Source of the DNA: Prevotella sp.
GTDB taxonomy: Bacteria > Bacteroidota > Bacteroidia > Bacteroidales > Bacteroidaceae
Direction: 5' to 3'
Length of the DNA: 64,000 nt
Assembly: GCA_016281815.1 (NCBI GenBank)
Contig: JAEEJK010000043.1
Coordinates: 31,207-95,206, forward strand
The position numbers and the translations under genes are program-made. The notes beneath the pieces are model-generated. The model saw only the letters and a list, made by a program, of their open reading frames with translations. It did no database searches and was not told where the DNA came from. This document shows, one piece after another, positions 29,282 to 36,828 of the stretch (positions are counted from its first letter, which is position 1; every line of letters begins with the position of its first letter).

Positions 29282-29925
29282 TAAACAATCCTATACCCAT
29301 TCTCCTTGCACCAGTCGATGGCAGGACGGTAACCTTGTGTCATCGCCTTCCTCATCCATCGCAGGCCGGTCTCCTTGTCCTCCTTGACACCGGTGCCAGT
29401 CATGAGAAACCATCCGGTGGCAAACTGCGCCTGGGCATCACCGCCATTGGCAGCCAACTCATACCAAAAGGCGCACTCCTCCAGGTTGCGCTCCACACCA
29501 TCGCCGTTCCAATAGGCGGCACCCACGTTTTTCTGTGACTGCACATGTCCTTGGAAGGCCGCCTCGCGGTACCATTCGAAGGCCTTGGTGTGATCCTGTT
29601 CGACACCGCTGCCGAGGTAATAGGCGTTGGCGACATTCACCTGCGACTGCATATCACCTTTCAGGGCCGCTTTGAGATACCACTCAAAGGCGAGCGTCAT
29701 GTTCTGCTCCACACCGTCGCCTCGGTAATAACATTCGGCAACATTGAAACAGCCATAGAGGTCATCGGCGGAGGCAGCCCGAAGATACCATTGGAAAGCC
29801 ATCTCATGGTCTTCGGTGACACCGTGGCCACGCATATAGCAGACCCCAAGGTTGTTCATCGCCTTGGGGTCGCCTTCATTCGCTTGTTTGCGGTATGCGT
29901 TCGCTGTTTCGCGCTCTTTGCTCAT
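29281..29925 (-). CDS. Sel1-repeat (SLR/TPR-like) protein
   Basis: 214 residues without signal peptide or membrane segment. It is built of about five 36-residue Sel1-like repeats, visible as A-x-x-N-L-G-x-x-Y-x-x-G-x-G-V-x-x-D/N-x-x-x-A-F-x-W-Y-x-x-A-A units. These alpha/alpha repeats form curved scaffolds for protein-protein contacts, so this is probably a cytoplasmic adaptor. The partner is unknown. The stop codon TAA abuts heptad array A. Confidence 0.88.
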   Translation of the reverse strand: MSKERETANAYRKQANEGDPKAMNNLGVCYMRGHGVTEDHEMAFQWYLRAASADDLYGCFNVAECYYRGDGVEQNMTLAFEWYLKAALKGDMQSQVNVANAYYLGSGVEQDHTKAFEWYREAAFQGHVQSQKNVGAAYWNGDGVERNLEECAFWYELAANGGDAQAQFATGWFLMTGTGVKEDKETGLRWMRKAMTQGYRPAIDWCKENGYRIV

Positions 29926-30099
29926 CGCAAAAGTTTTAACGATAATCTGTAAGTCAGGACGTTGATGTTGTTAACATATAATTACCATTAATAATTCATG
30001 AATTTTTAGGTATGAAATTAATGAACAATTCTTGGACGAGCCAAGCGGCAGAGCCGAGCGCGTGGTAATTCGTGTTATTACACCTGCTTATTATTGTAT

Positions 30100-31578
30100 C
30101 TACAGAATAGTCTTCACTGCCTCGAGCATGCCCTTCTCCTGAATCAGGTCAAGGTCTTTCTTCACGAGTTCTGCCAGACCGGGAACAGCATGGAGATCCT
30201 CACCCCAGATGCTGGTGGCGCCAAGCACGCCGTCGGTCACCTTCTGGGTGTCGCCGGTAGCCCACAGTTCTTTCAGCAGGTCCATGATCTTCTGGTCGTC
30301 ATTGGGTGTGATCTCTGCGCCATCGGCACGCTTTCCACCCTTGTAGTAGGTGATGATGGCAGCCAGACCCATCACGAGGCCCTGGGGCAGTACGCCCTTG
30401 CGCTCGAGATACACCTTCACGCCGGGGAGGTCGCGGGCGCAGAACTTCGGGAAGGAGTTGAGCATGATGCTGGTCACCTGATGATCGACGAACGGGTTGT
30501 TGAAGCGCTCCAGCACATCGGCGGCAAACTTCTTCAGTTCGTCCATCGGGAGGTTGAGGGTCTCCATGAGTTCCTCAAACTGCACCTTGTGGATATATTT
30601 GCCGATGACCTCATGGTTGCAAGCATCGCGCACGATATCGACACCGCTCAGGTAGGCGACGGGGGAGAGTACGGTATGCGGACCGTTGAGCAGGGTCACC
30701 TTGCGCTCGTGATAAGGCTTCTCGCTCTCTGCGATGAGCACATGCAAACCGGCCTTCTCTGCCGGGAACTCAGCACGCAGTTCTTCGCAGGTCATGTTCT
30801 CTGCTTTCTCAATCACCCAGAGGTGGAACACTTCTGCCTGTACGACGAGGTTGTCCTTGTAACTGATCTTCTGCTGGATCTCGGCAATCTCCTTGCGGGG
30901 GAAGCCCGGTACGATACGGTCGACGAGAGTGGCGCAGACATAGCAATATTTGGTGAACCACTCCTTGAATCCCTCGTAGTCGGCTCCGAAGTCGTCCTTC
31001 CACAGTTCGATATACTGATAGATGCACTCCTTCAGGTGATGGCCGTTGAGGAAGATGAGTTCGCAGGGCATGATGATGAGGCCCTTGGTGGGGTCACCCT
31101 CGAAGGTCTGATAGCGGCGGTAGAGCAACTGCACGAGTTTGCCGGGGTAACTGCTGGCGGGAGCGTCGCTGAGTTTGCAGGCGGGGTCGAAAGCGATGCC
31201 TGCCTCTGTGGTATTGGAAATCACAAAGCGGATCTCGGGCTGGTCAGCGAGAGCCATGTATGCCCAGTTCTGGGTATAGGGGTTGATGGCGCGTGAGACA
31301 ACGTCGATGCGCTCGAGGCTGTTGACGGCCTCACCGTTCTCGCGGCCCTGAAGGTTGACGTGATAGAGACAGTCCTGACCGTTGAGCCAGTCGACCATAC
31401 CGCGCTCGATGGGCTGCACCACCACTACGCTGCCGTTGAAATCGGTGCGCTGGTTCATCTTCCACAGAATCCAGTCTACAAAGGCACGGAGGAAGTTACC
31501 CTCACCAAACTGAATGACTTTCTCGGGCATGACGCTCTTCGGTGCTGTCCGCTTGTTCAATTCTTGCAATCTTTTCAT
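30100..31578 (-). CDS. uxaB: Tagaturonate reductase (altronate oxidoreductase)
   Basis: 492 residues, typical for UxaB of the long-chain mannitol dehydrogenase family. The N-terminal nucleotide-binding segment reads Q-F-G-E-G-N-F-L-R-A-F-V-D-W. It interconverts D-tagaturonate and D-altronate with NAD(H) on the galacturonate branch of hexuronate breakdown, downstream of pectin degradation. The mannonate branch genes uxuB and uxuA lie on the same strand further upstream, separated by an unrelated AAA-ATPase gene, and this gene has its own promoter. UxaA, UxaC and KdgK are not in the window. Confidence 0.92.
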   Translation of the reverse strand: MKRLQELNKRTAPKSVMPEKVIQFGEGNFLRAFVDWILWKMNQRTDFNGSVVVVQPIERGMVDWLNGQDCLYHVNLQGRENGEAVNSLERIDVVSRAINPYTQNWAYMALADQPEIRFVISNTTEAGIAFDPACKLSDAPASSYPGKLVQLLYRRYQTFEGDPTKGLIIMPCELIFLNGHHLKECIYQYIELWKDDFGADYEGFKEWFTKYCYVCATLVDRIVPGFPRKEIAEIQQKISYKDNLVVQAEVFHLWVIEKAENMTCEELRAEFPAEKAGLHVLIAESEKPYHERKVTLLNGPHTVLSPVAYLSGVDIVRDACNHEVIGKYIHKVQFEELMETLNLPMDELKKFAADVLERFNNPFVDHQVTSIMLNSFPKFCARDLPGVKVYLERKGVLPQGLVMGLAAIITYYKGGKRADGAEITPNDDQKIMDLLKELWATGDTQKVTDGVLGATSIWGEDLHAVPGLAELVKKDLDLIQEKGMLEAVKTIL

Positions 31579-31617
31579 TTGTTTTATAGATTAAGTTGAT
31601 GTTTGTTTTTCGTATTG

Positions 31618-31649
31618 CAAAGGTAGGCATTAATTCCCAAATCGCAAGC
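31618..31649 (-). promoter_or_regulatory. Promoter of uxaB
   Basis: On the minus strand the -7 box is TACCTTTG (31618-31625) and a CTTG -33 candidate lies at 31646-31649 with a 20-nt spacer; start codon 40 nt downstream. Confidence 0.45.
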
Positions 31650-31698
31650 GTTATTCTTGTATTTTTACACGAAAAGGTTTACGAACAATGATATCTTA

Positions 31699-31735
31699 AT
31701 TTTCAATTTTCAATCTTCAATTTTCAATCTTCAAT
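31699..31735 (-). repeat. Heptad array B
   Basis: About five 7-nt units. The stop codon of the AAA-ATPase gene (31724-31726) is inside the array, and the C-terminal F-I-I-E-D is partly encoded by it. Confidence 0.9.
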
Positions 31736-33331
31736 AATAAATTCCGTCATGGCGCGCTTTTCCACGTCGAAACCAATGCCGGCCTTCACGATGCGGCGGC
31801 CGTCGGTGGCATAGCGCAGGGCATAGCCCTTGTCGTTGATTTGGTCAAGGGCATCCTGTGCCGTGCCGTTGATCTTGAGTTCCATCACGTAGATGGTGTC
31901 GGGCATGAATACCACCATGTCTGTACGCCCACGGGCGCACTTCACTTGCGTCTGCACGTAGACGTTGAGCATGGAGAAGATGAGGTAGAACGACCATTCG
32001 TAGAAACCCTCGGCGGTGGAGACCTCTTCTAATTTCTTCTTGAACCCCTCTACGTAGGGCAATTCCTCAAGATATGCCTGCAGTTCGCGCAGGGCCAGGT
32101 CGGTATCCGATTGCCGCAGGGCGCGCCAGAAACGCACGGCAAAGCCTGCTTGCACATCGCTGCCGCGTACTCCGGCGACAACTGGCAGCAGTCCCTCCGT
32201 GAAGCCCACACGCACTTCCTTGTTGGGGAGGCCCAGTGTATAAATCTGGCTGTAAAAGTCGTAGTCCTTGATGGTCATGTATCCGCTCTGGTAGAGCAGG
32301 GGGAGGGCGTCAAGCATATTCTCCGTGGGCTGGTCGAAAGCCGACGCTGGCACTTCAAGCCCATCGAGTTTGGTGATATCTGTGCGAAAATGGCGCATCT
32401 GGCGGATGAGGTAGGACGGTGTGCCACTCTCAAACCAAAAGTTGTTCAGCCGACGCTCATTAAAAGCCTTCATCAGACTGAAGGGGTTGTAGATATCGGG
32501 CGACTCTTCAGAAAAATGATAGCCGTCGTAGGTAGAACGCAGCATCTCGCGCATTTCCTCAGGAGTGCATTTGTAACGCTCTGCCAAACGTTCCACGTCG
32601 GTTTTCATCTGCGTGTCAATCTCCTCGCCGGTAATGCCGCAGATGGCAGCAAACTCGGGGAGGAGCGAGATGTTGGTGATGTTGTTGAGGGTGGAGAAGA
32701 TGCTGAGTTGCGAGAACTTGGTGATGCCGGTGATGAAGCAGAACCGGATCATCGCCTCATCGGCCTTGAGACACTGGTAGAATTCCTGCATCACGCGGCG
32801 GTATCCATCGAGTTGCTCCTCCTCATGGAGCACTTCCAACAGTGGTGCATCGTATTCGTCGATGACCACCACCACCTGGCGGCCTGTCTGCTCGTAGGCT
32901 CGGCGGATAAGACCGTCGAATACCGCCCCAGGAGTGAGTTCGTTGGGCATGGAGCCATATTTTTGGGTCAAGGGTTCCAACCGGCGGAGCAGTGCATTGC
33001 GGAGCATCTCGACATTCTCTTGCCCTTTGGCCATGCTCACGTCGATGTGGAGCACAGGATAACTCAGCCACTCCTTCTCCAACTCCATCACCTTGAGCCC
33101 CTCAAAAAGGTCACGTCGGCCCTCAAAGAAGGAGCATAGCGTGGTGGTGAGCAGCGATTTGCCGAATCGCCTCGGGCGGCTCAGGAAAATGAAGGGACTT
33201 ACTCGGGTCATCTTCCACATCAGGTCGGTCTTGTCGATATAGACGTAACCATCCTCCCTCAGACGGGAGAATGTCTGTATGCCGACGGGATACCGGCGCT
33301 CGTCTGGATAGGGGTTGCTTGGATGGGTCAT
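31724..33331 (-). CDS. AAA-ATPase-like / PD-(D/E)XK nuclease-like protein
   Basis: 535 residues. The N-terminus follows the pattern of the AAA-ATPase-like family PF09820 (Y-P-V-G-I-Q-T-F ... Y-V-Y-I-D-K-T). A Walker-A-like R-P-R-R-F-G-K-S-L lies near 55 and a Walker B V-V-V-V-I-D-E-Y-D near 160. The C-terminal ~100 residues match the PD-(D/E)XK_9 type, with D-M-V-V-F ... V-M-E-L-K-I. This family is present in many near-identical copies in Bacteroidales and has no established role. It sits between uxaB and uxuB and has no evident link to hexuronate metabolism. Confidence 0.88.
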   Translation of the reverse strand: MTHPSNPYPDERRYPVGIQTFSRLREDGYVYIDKTDLMWKMTRVSPFIFLSRPRRFGKSLLTTTLCSFFEGRRDLFEGLKVMELEKEWLSYPVLHIDVSMAKGQENVEMLRNALLRRLEPLTQKYGSMPNELTPGAVFDGLIRRAYEQTGRQVVVVIDEYDAPLLEVLHEEEQLDGYRRVMQEFYQCLKADEAMIRFCFITGITKFSQLSIFSTLNNITNISLLPEFAAICGITGEEIDTQMKTDVERLAERYKCTPEEMREMLRSTYDGYHFSEESPDIYNPFSLMKAFNERRLNNFWFESGTPSYLIRQMRHFRTDITKLDGLEVPASAFDQPTENMLDALPLLYQSGYMTIKDYDFYSQIYTLGLPNKEVRVGFTEGLLPVVAGVRGSDVQAGFAVRFWRALRQSDTDLALRELQAYLEELPYVEGFKKKLEEVSTAEGFYEWSFYLIFSMLNVYVQTQVKCARGRTDMVVFMPDTIYVMELKINGTAQDALDQINDKGYALRYATDGRRIVKAGIGFDVEKRAMTEFIIED

Positions 33332-33602
33332 GGGGTCTCCTCCGGTTGTTTTGCCTTGTTGTTATTCATTTCCGCCGCTAAGTTAGCAAATAGTCGTGAC
33401 ATGGCAAAACGTTTCCTGCAAATTAAAAAAGCCAGGATGCGTTTTTGTTCGCAGTTTGGACGGATTTGCAATCCGTCCGCAATTATTATTAGGATTTGTA
33501 ATCCGATAAAATACTGATTTTCAATAGGTTTATTCTTGCTTTCGGCATTGTAAATGCCTATATTCAATGCGGGCAGATTGCAAATCCGCCCGAACGCGTA
33601 TC
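33332..33602. repeat. Cluster of short related palindromes, no gene
   Basis: Four hairpins share a GATTTGCAATC-like core: 33458-33478 (9-bp stem), 33492-33504 (5-bp), 33544-33558 (6-bp) and 33571-33591 (9 pairs, one mismatch). A 20-nt segment at 33431-33450 is repeated exactly at 33636-33655, inside the terminator hairpin of uxuB. No coding sequence is supported. Confidence 0.75.
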
Positions 33603-33629
33603 TCAATTTTCAATTTTCAATCTTCAATA
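33603..33629 (-). repeat. Heptad array C
   Basis: Nearly four 7-nt units beyond the uxuB terminator hairpin, same orientation as the other arrays. Confidence 0.85.
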
Positions 33630-33632
33630 ATA

Positions 33633-33668
33633 TATGCCAGGATGCGTTTTTGTTCACATCCTGGCATA
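33633..33668 (-). terminator. Hairpin downstream of uxuB
   Basis: A perfect 12-bp stem (33633-33644 with 33657-33668) and a 12-nt loop, 20 nt past the uxuB stop. It lacks a long T-run on the minus strand, so termination is probable but not certain. Confidence 0.6.
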
Positions 33669-33688
33669 TCATAAAAAGTATCTGGTCT

Positions 33689-35278
33689 TTATCTTGCTGC
33701 CACGTATTTATGCAGGGTGGCTCGCACGGCACCGGGTCCGGCATAGAGTTCCTTGACCATGCCCTCTATCTGCTCGCCCAGTCCGGCCTCATAGAGGTCG
33801 AGGCCGAAGACATCGGCACGGCTGTAGAGTTGGCGCAGGCAGGAGTAGTCTTGGTCGGGCTTGCCAATCTCCAAAGGCTTGACGATAGCCTGCATCTCTT
33901 CCAGCATGGGATCGGGAGAGGGGTCGAACGGTGTGCCGTCGTCCTTGATGCCTTTCAGGTAACGGGCATAGCCTGCCAGCGTCAGCGGGATGAGTTGGAG
34001 GTTGCTCATGTCAAGTCCGCGGGCAATGTATTTCTTGATGGTCTCGCCAAAGCGGATGGGCAACTTCTGGCTGGTGTCCATGGCGATGCGCTGAGGAGCG
34101 TCGGGCATGAAGGGGTTGGGCAGACGGCGGTTGATGACGGCACCGATGAACTCGTAAGGATTGAGCACACCCGGGTCGGTCACCACAGGCATGGCTTCCA
34201 TATAGCCGATTTTCTGGATAAAACTGCGCAGGTCGTCGTCGGCCATCTCGGCGGAGATGAGGGTATAGCCCAGCATGCAACCGTAGATGGACATCGCCGT
34301 GTGGAGGGGGTTGAGGCAGGTGGTCACCTTCATGGTCTCCACCTTGTCCACGGTCTCACGGGTGGTGTAGAGGGCACCGCCGAGGTCGAGTGGGGGACGG
34401 CCGTTGGTATAATTGTCCTCGATGACGAGATACTGCACCTCCTCGGCATTGACAAACGGGGCGGTGAAAGTGTGCTTCTCCGTCTCGATGTAGTTGTTGT
34501 CTTCAAAACCGTCGGCAGCAAGCATCTCCTGCACCTTCTGGTGGGGACGTGGCGTGATCTTGTCGATCATCGACCAGGGGAAGGTAATCTTTGTCTCATC
34601 TCTCAGGTAGTCAAGGAAGGCAGCGGGAACGAGACCGTCCTTCACCCATTTCTCTGCGTATGCGAAGACACCGGCTTTCACCTTGTCGCCGTTGTGTGAG
34701 CAGTTGTCCATGCTCTGAACGGTCAGTGGCAGTGCCCCGGCTTGGAAACGCTCCAGGAGCAGGGCGGTCACCTTACCCATGGCGAGCACGGGCTTAAGGC
34801 CGCGCTCCAGATCGGCGGGTGCCACGCTGTAGCCTTTCTCGGTGATGGTGAAAGAAATCATCTGTAGTGACGGGTTGCGGAAAATCTCCACCAACCGCTG
34901 CCAGTCGGCAAACTGGTAGTCGGCTTTGAGGGCTTCGGTGACGGAGGCGATGACTTTTTTCTCGATGGTGCCTGTCGACTGCAGGCTGACGAGCAACGAG
35001 AGGTTGCCGTAAGGGGCGTAGGCCTTGTCGATGACCTCGAAGTCGAAGGTCTCGGCGACAATCACGCCACGGTCGTACTTGCCCGTGTTGAGGGCATCGT
35101 TGAGGATGGCAGCGGGGAAGGCACGGAAGATGTTTCCTCCTCCAAAATGCACCCATGTGGGCTCGTCGTGGGTCTTCTTCACAACGGCTGCCCTGTCAAA
35201 CTGAGGAAGCAGGTAACCTTTTGCTTCCCATTCTGCGGCATTGAACTGGCCGCTCAGTATATCCGTTAGTTTCATCAT
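33689..35278 (-). CDS. uxuB: Fructuronate reductase (mannonate oxidoreductase)
   Basis: 529 residues from ATG 35278 (M-M-K-L-T-D-I-L). The frame extends upstream only through a TTG inside heptad array D, which I reject as a start. The nucleotide-binding motif H-F-G-G-G-N-I-F-R-A-F places it in the long-chain mannitol dehydrogenase/UxuB family, clearly distinct from UxaB here. It interconverts D-fructuronate and D-mannonate with NAD(H) on the glucuronate branch. uxuA lies immediately upstream (21 nt), so the two are co-transcribed; the only intervening DNA is array D. Confidence 0.9.
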   Translation of the reverse strand: MMKLTDILSGQFNAAEWEAKGYLLPQFDRAAVVKKTHDEPTWVHFGGGNIFRAFPAAILNDALNTGKYDRGVIVAETFDFEVIDKAYAPYGNLSLLVSLQSTGTIEKKVIASVTEALKADYQFADWQRLVEIFRNPSLQMISFTITEKGYSVAPADLERGLKPVLAMGKVTALLLERFQAGALPLTVQSMDNCSHNGDKVKAGVFAYAEKWVKDGLVPAAFLDYLRDETKITFPWSMIDKITPRPHQKVQEMLAADGFEDNNYIETEKHTFTAPFVNAEEVQYLVIEDNYTNGRPPLDLGGALYTTRETVDKVETMKVTTCLNPLHTAMSIYGCMLGYTLISAEMADDDLRSFIQKIGYMEAMPVVTDPGVLNPYEFIGAVINRRLPNPFMPDAPQRIAMDTSQKLPIRFGETIKKYIARGLDMSNLQLIPLTLAGYARYLKGIKDDGTPFDPSPDPMLEEMQAIVKPLEIGKPDQDYSCLRQLYSRADVFGLDLYEAGLGEQIEGMVKELYAGPGAVRATLHKYVAAR

Positions 35279-35280
35279 GA

Positions 35281-35304
35281 AATTTTCAATTTTCAATTTT
35301 CAAT
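35281..35304 (-). repeat. Heptad array D in the uxuA-uxuB junction
   Basis: Just over three 7-nt units fill the whole intercistronic gap. The array supplies the uxuA stop codon (35300-35302) and ends 3 nt before the uxuB start. Confidence 0.9.
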
Positions 35305-36553
35305 CAAAGAAACCGGGTTGTTTGTATTCTATGCCTAACTCACGGTCGACGGTAGCAAGGATGCCTTGCACCTGTCCGAGAGCGAACATACGTCCCAACA
35401 GGGTGTAGCCCGCATTGTGACCGTGGCTGCTCTCATCCATGATGCCTCCAGGCTCGTCGGTAAAGGTCATGCCATGGTCCACGCGCATCGGCAGTTCGGG
35501 ATTCTCCTTCTCGAAGATGCGGGCGAGTTCGATGATGTCGGCACGGCCACCAAGATGACTGGCTTCGGTGAAGTCTCCGCTGGGGAAGATATGACAGGAG
35601 CGCAGGTGCACGAAATGGGTGCGCGATGCAAATTTCTTCGCCATCTCAACCACATTGTTGTAGGCTCCTGCAGAGAGTGAACCCGCACAGAAGGTCAGGC
35701 CATTGTGCTTGTTGGGCACAGCATCGAGGAACCACTGGATGTCCTCCTCGGTGCGGACGATGCGCGGCAGACCCAGGATCTCAATTGGCGGGTCATCGGG
35801 GTGTACGCACATGTTCATGCCACATTCCTCGCAGGTGGGCATGATGGCTTCGAGGAAGTATTTCATGTTGGCACGCAACTGTGCCTTGTCAATTCCCTTG
35901 TACAAGTCGAGGAACTCACGGAATTTCTGTATCGGCGCCTCGTCGTCTTCCTTGAAATTGCCGCTGACGAAGCCCTGTGTCTTGATGACGATGTTCTCCA
36001 CCAAAGCGTGGTCTTTCTCCGGAGTCATGGTCTTGGCCAGTGCGTCGGCCTCAGCCAGCACGTTGCGACCCTCGCCGACACCGGCAGGGAACTCAAACTT
36101 CGCCCATTCCTCGCGCGCGCCCGCGCGCTTGAGTATATAAATGTCGAAATAGGCAAACTCGGCATAGTTGAAGTAAAGGTTGGTCGAGCCGTTGGGGTTC
36201 TCGTGCAGCAGGTCTGTGCGTGCCCAGTCGAGCACAGGCATGAAATTGTAGCAGATAGTATGGATGCCCTCGGACGAGAGGTTGCGCAGCGACTCCTTGT
36301 AGACCTCAATCTGATGGTCACGGTCTTTCCCGCCGTATTTGATGGTCTCCACTACGGGGAGTGACTCCACCACGCTCCAGCGCATACCGTAACTTTCGAT
36401 ATATTCACGCAGGTCTCGGATCTTCTCGCGAGTCCAAACTTCGCCCAGAGGCACGTCGTGCAGGGCGGTCACAATGCCCTCGACACCAATCTGTCGGAGC
36501 ATGGCAAGTGTGATCTTGTCTTTCTTGCCAAACCATCGCCATGTTCTTTCCAT
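35300..36553 (-). CDS. uxuA: Mannonate dehydratase
   Basis: 417 residues, near the usual UxuA length. The start M-E-R-T-W-R-W-F-G matches the family. Conserved metal- and substrate-binding segments are visible: C-G-M-N-M-C-V-H-P-D-D-P-P near 245, H-L-R-S-C-H-I-F near 320 and M-R-V-D-H-G near 360. It dehydrates D-mannonate to 2-keto-3-deoxygluconate in the cytoplasm. It is the first gene of the uxuA-uxuB pair. A copy of the inverted-repeat leader element (36581-36754, minus strand) ends 27 nt before its start codon. Confidence 0.94.
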   Translation of the reverse strand: MERTWRWFGKKDKITLAMLRQIGVEGIVTALHDVPLGEVWTREKIRDLREYIESYGMRWSVVESLPVVETIKYGGKDRDHQIEVYKESLRNLSSEGIHTICYNFMPVLDWARTDLLHENPNGSTNLYFNYAEFAYFDIYILKRAGAREEWAKFEFPAGVGEGRNVLAEADALAKTMTPEKDHALVENIVIKTQGFVSGNFKEDDEAPIQKFREFLDLYKGIDKAQLRANMKYFLEAIMPTCEECGMNMCVHPDDPPIEILGLPRIVRTEEDIQWFLDAVPNKHNGLTFCAGSLSAGAYNNVVEMAKKFASRTHFVHLRSCHIFPSGDFTEASHLGGRADIIELARIFEKENPELPMRVDHGMTFTDEPGGIMDESSHGHNAGYTLLGRMFALGQVQGILATVDRELGIEYKQPGFFD

Positions 36554-36580
36554 AATAATAGATGTTAATTAATTATTAAA

Positions 36581-36754
36581 TTCAAGTTTCGCATTTGTTC
36601 AACTTTGGGAGTTTAGGAGTTTAGGAGATTTGGAGTTTAGACAATAGTTCGATTGAGCAAGTGGAAAGAAAACAGTTTTCTCTCCCGAGCGTGAGTAATG
36701 TCTACACTCCTAAACTACCACACTCCTACACTCCTTTCAACTTGAGAAAGTTGA
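36581..36754 (-). repeat. Inverted-repeat leader element, copy 2
   Basis: Minus-strand counterpart of 5017-5187. It is bounded by TCAACTTT (minus strand, at 36747-36754) and AAAGTTGA (at 36599-36606), with a conserved tail to 36581. It shares the GGAGTNTA-unit arms and the TGTCTAAAC and GTGTAGACATTACTC blocks with copy 1; the loop is diverged. It lies directly upstream of uxuA. Confidence 0.8.
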
Positions 36755-36778
36755 GTTATTAAATAGTTGTTTTACTGA

Positions 36779-36807
36779 AAGAGCCTGTCTGTGAGGACAG
36801 GCTCTTG
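36779..36807 (-). terminator. Terminator of rpsA
   Basis: AGAGCCTGTC and GACAGGCTCT form a 10-bp perfect stem with a six-base loop, about 25 nt beyond the rpsA stop. The T-tract is weak. Confidence 0.7.
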
Positions 36808-36828
36808 TCATTTATTGATAGCGGCAGA

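Noticed and set aside
30094-31296. 400-residue plus-strand open frame
   Set aside because: Lies antisense inside uxaB, whose protein has clear family motifs; the plus-strand translation is low in information and matches no family.
32111-34699. Plus-strand frames of 342 and 381 residues
   Set aside because: Both are shadows of the AAA-ATPase and uxuB genes; no start context or recognisable domain.
35279-35296. TTG start for uxuB 18 nt upstream of ATG 35278
   Set aside because: The extra residues are encoded by heptad repeat units; the ATG pair at 35278/35275 fits the family N-terminus.
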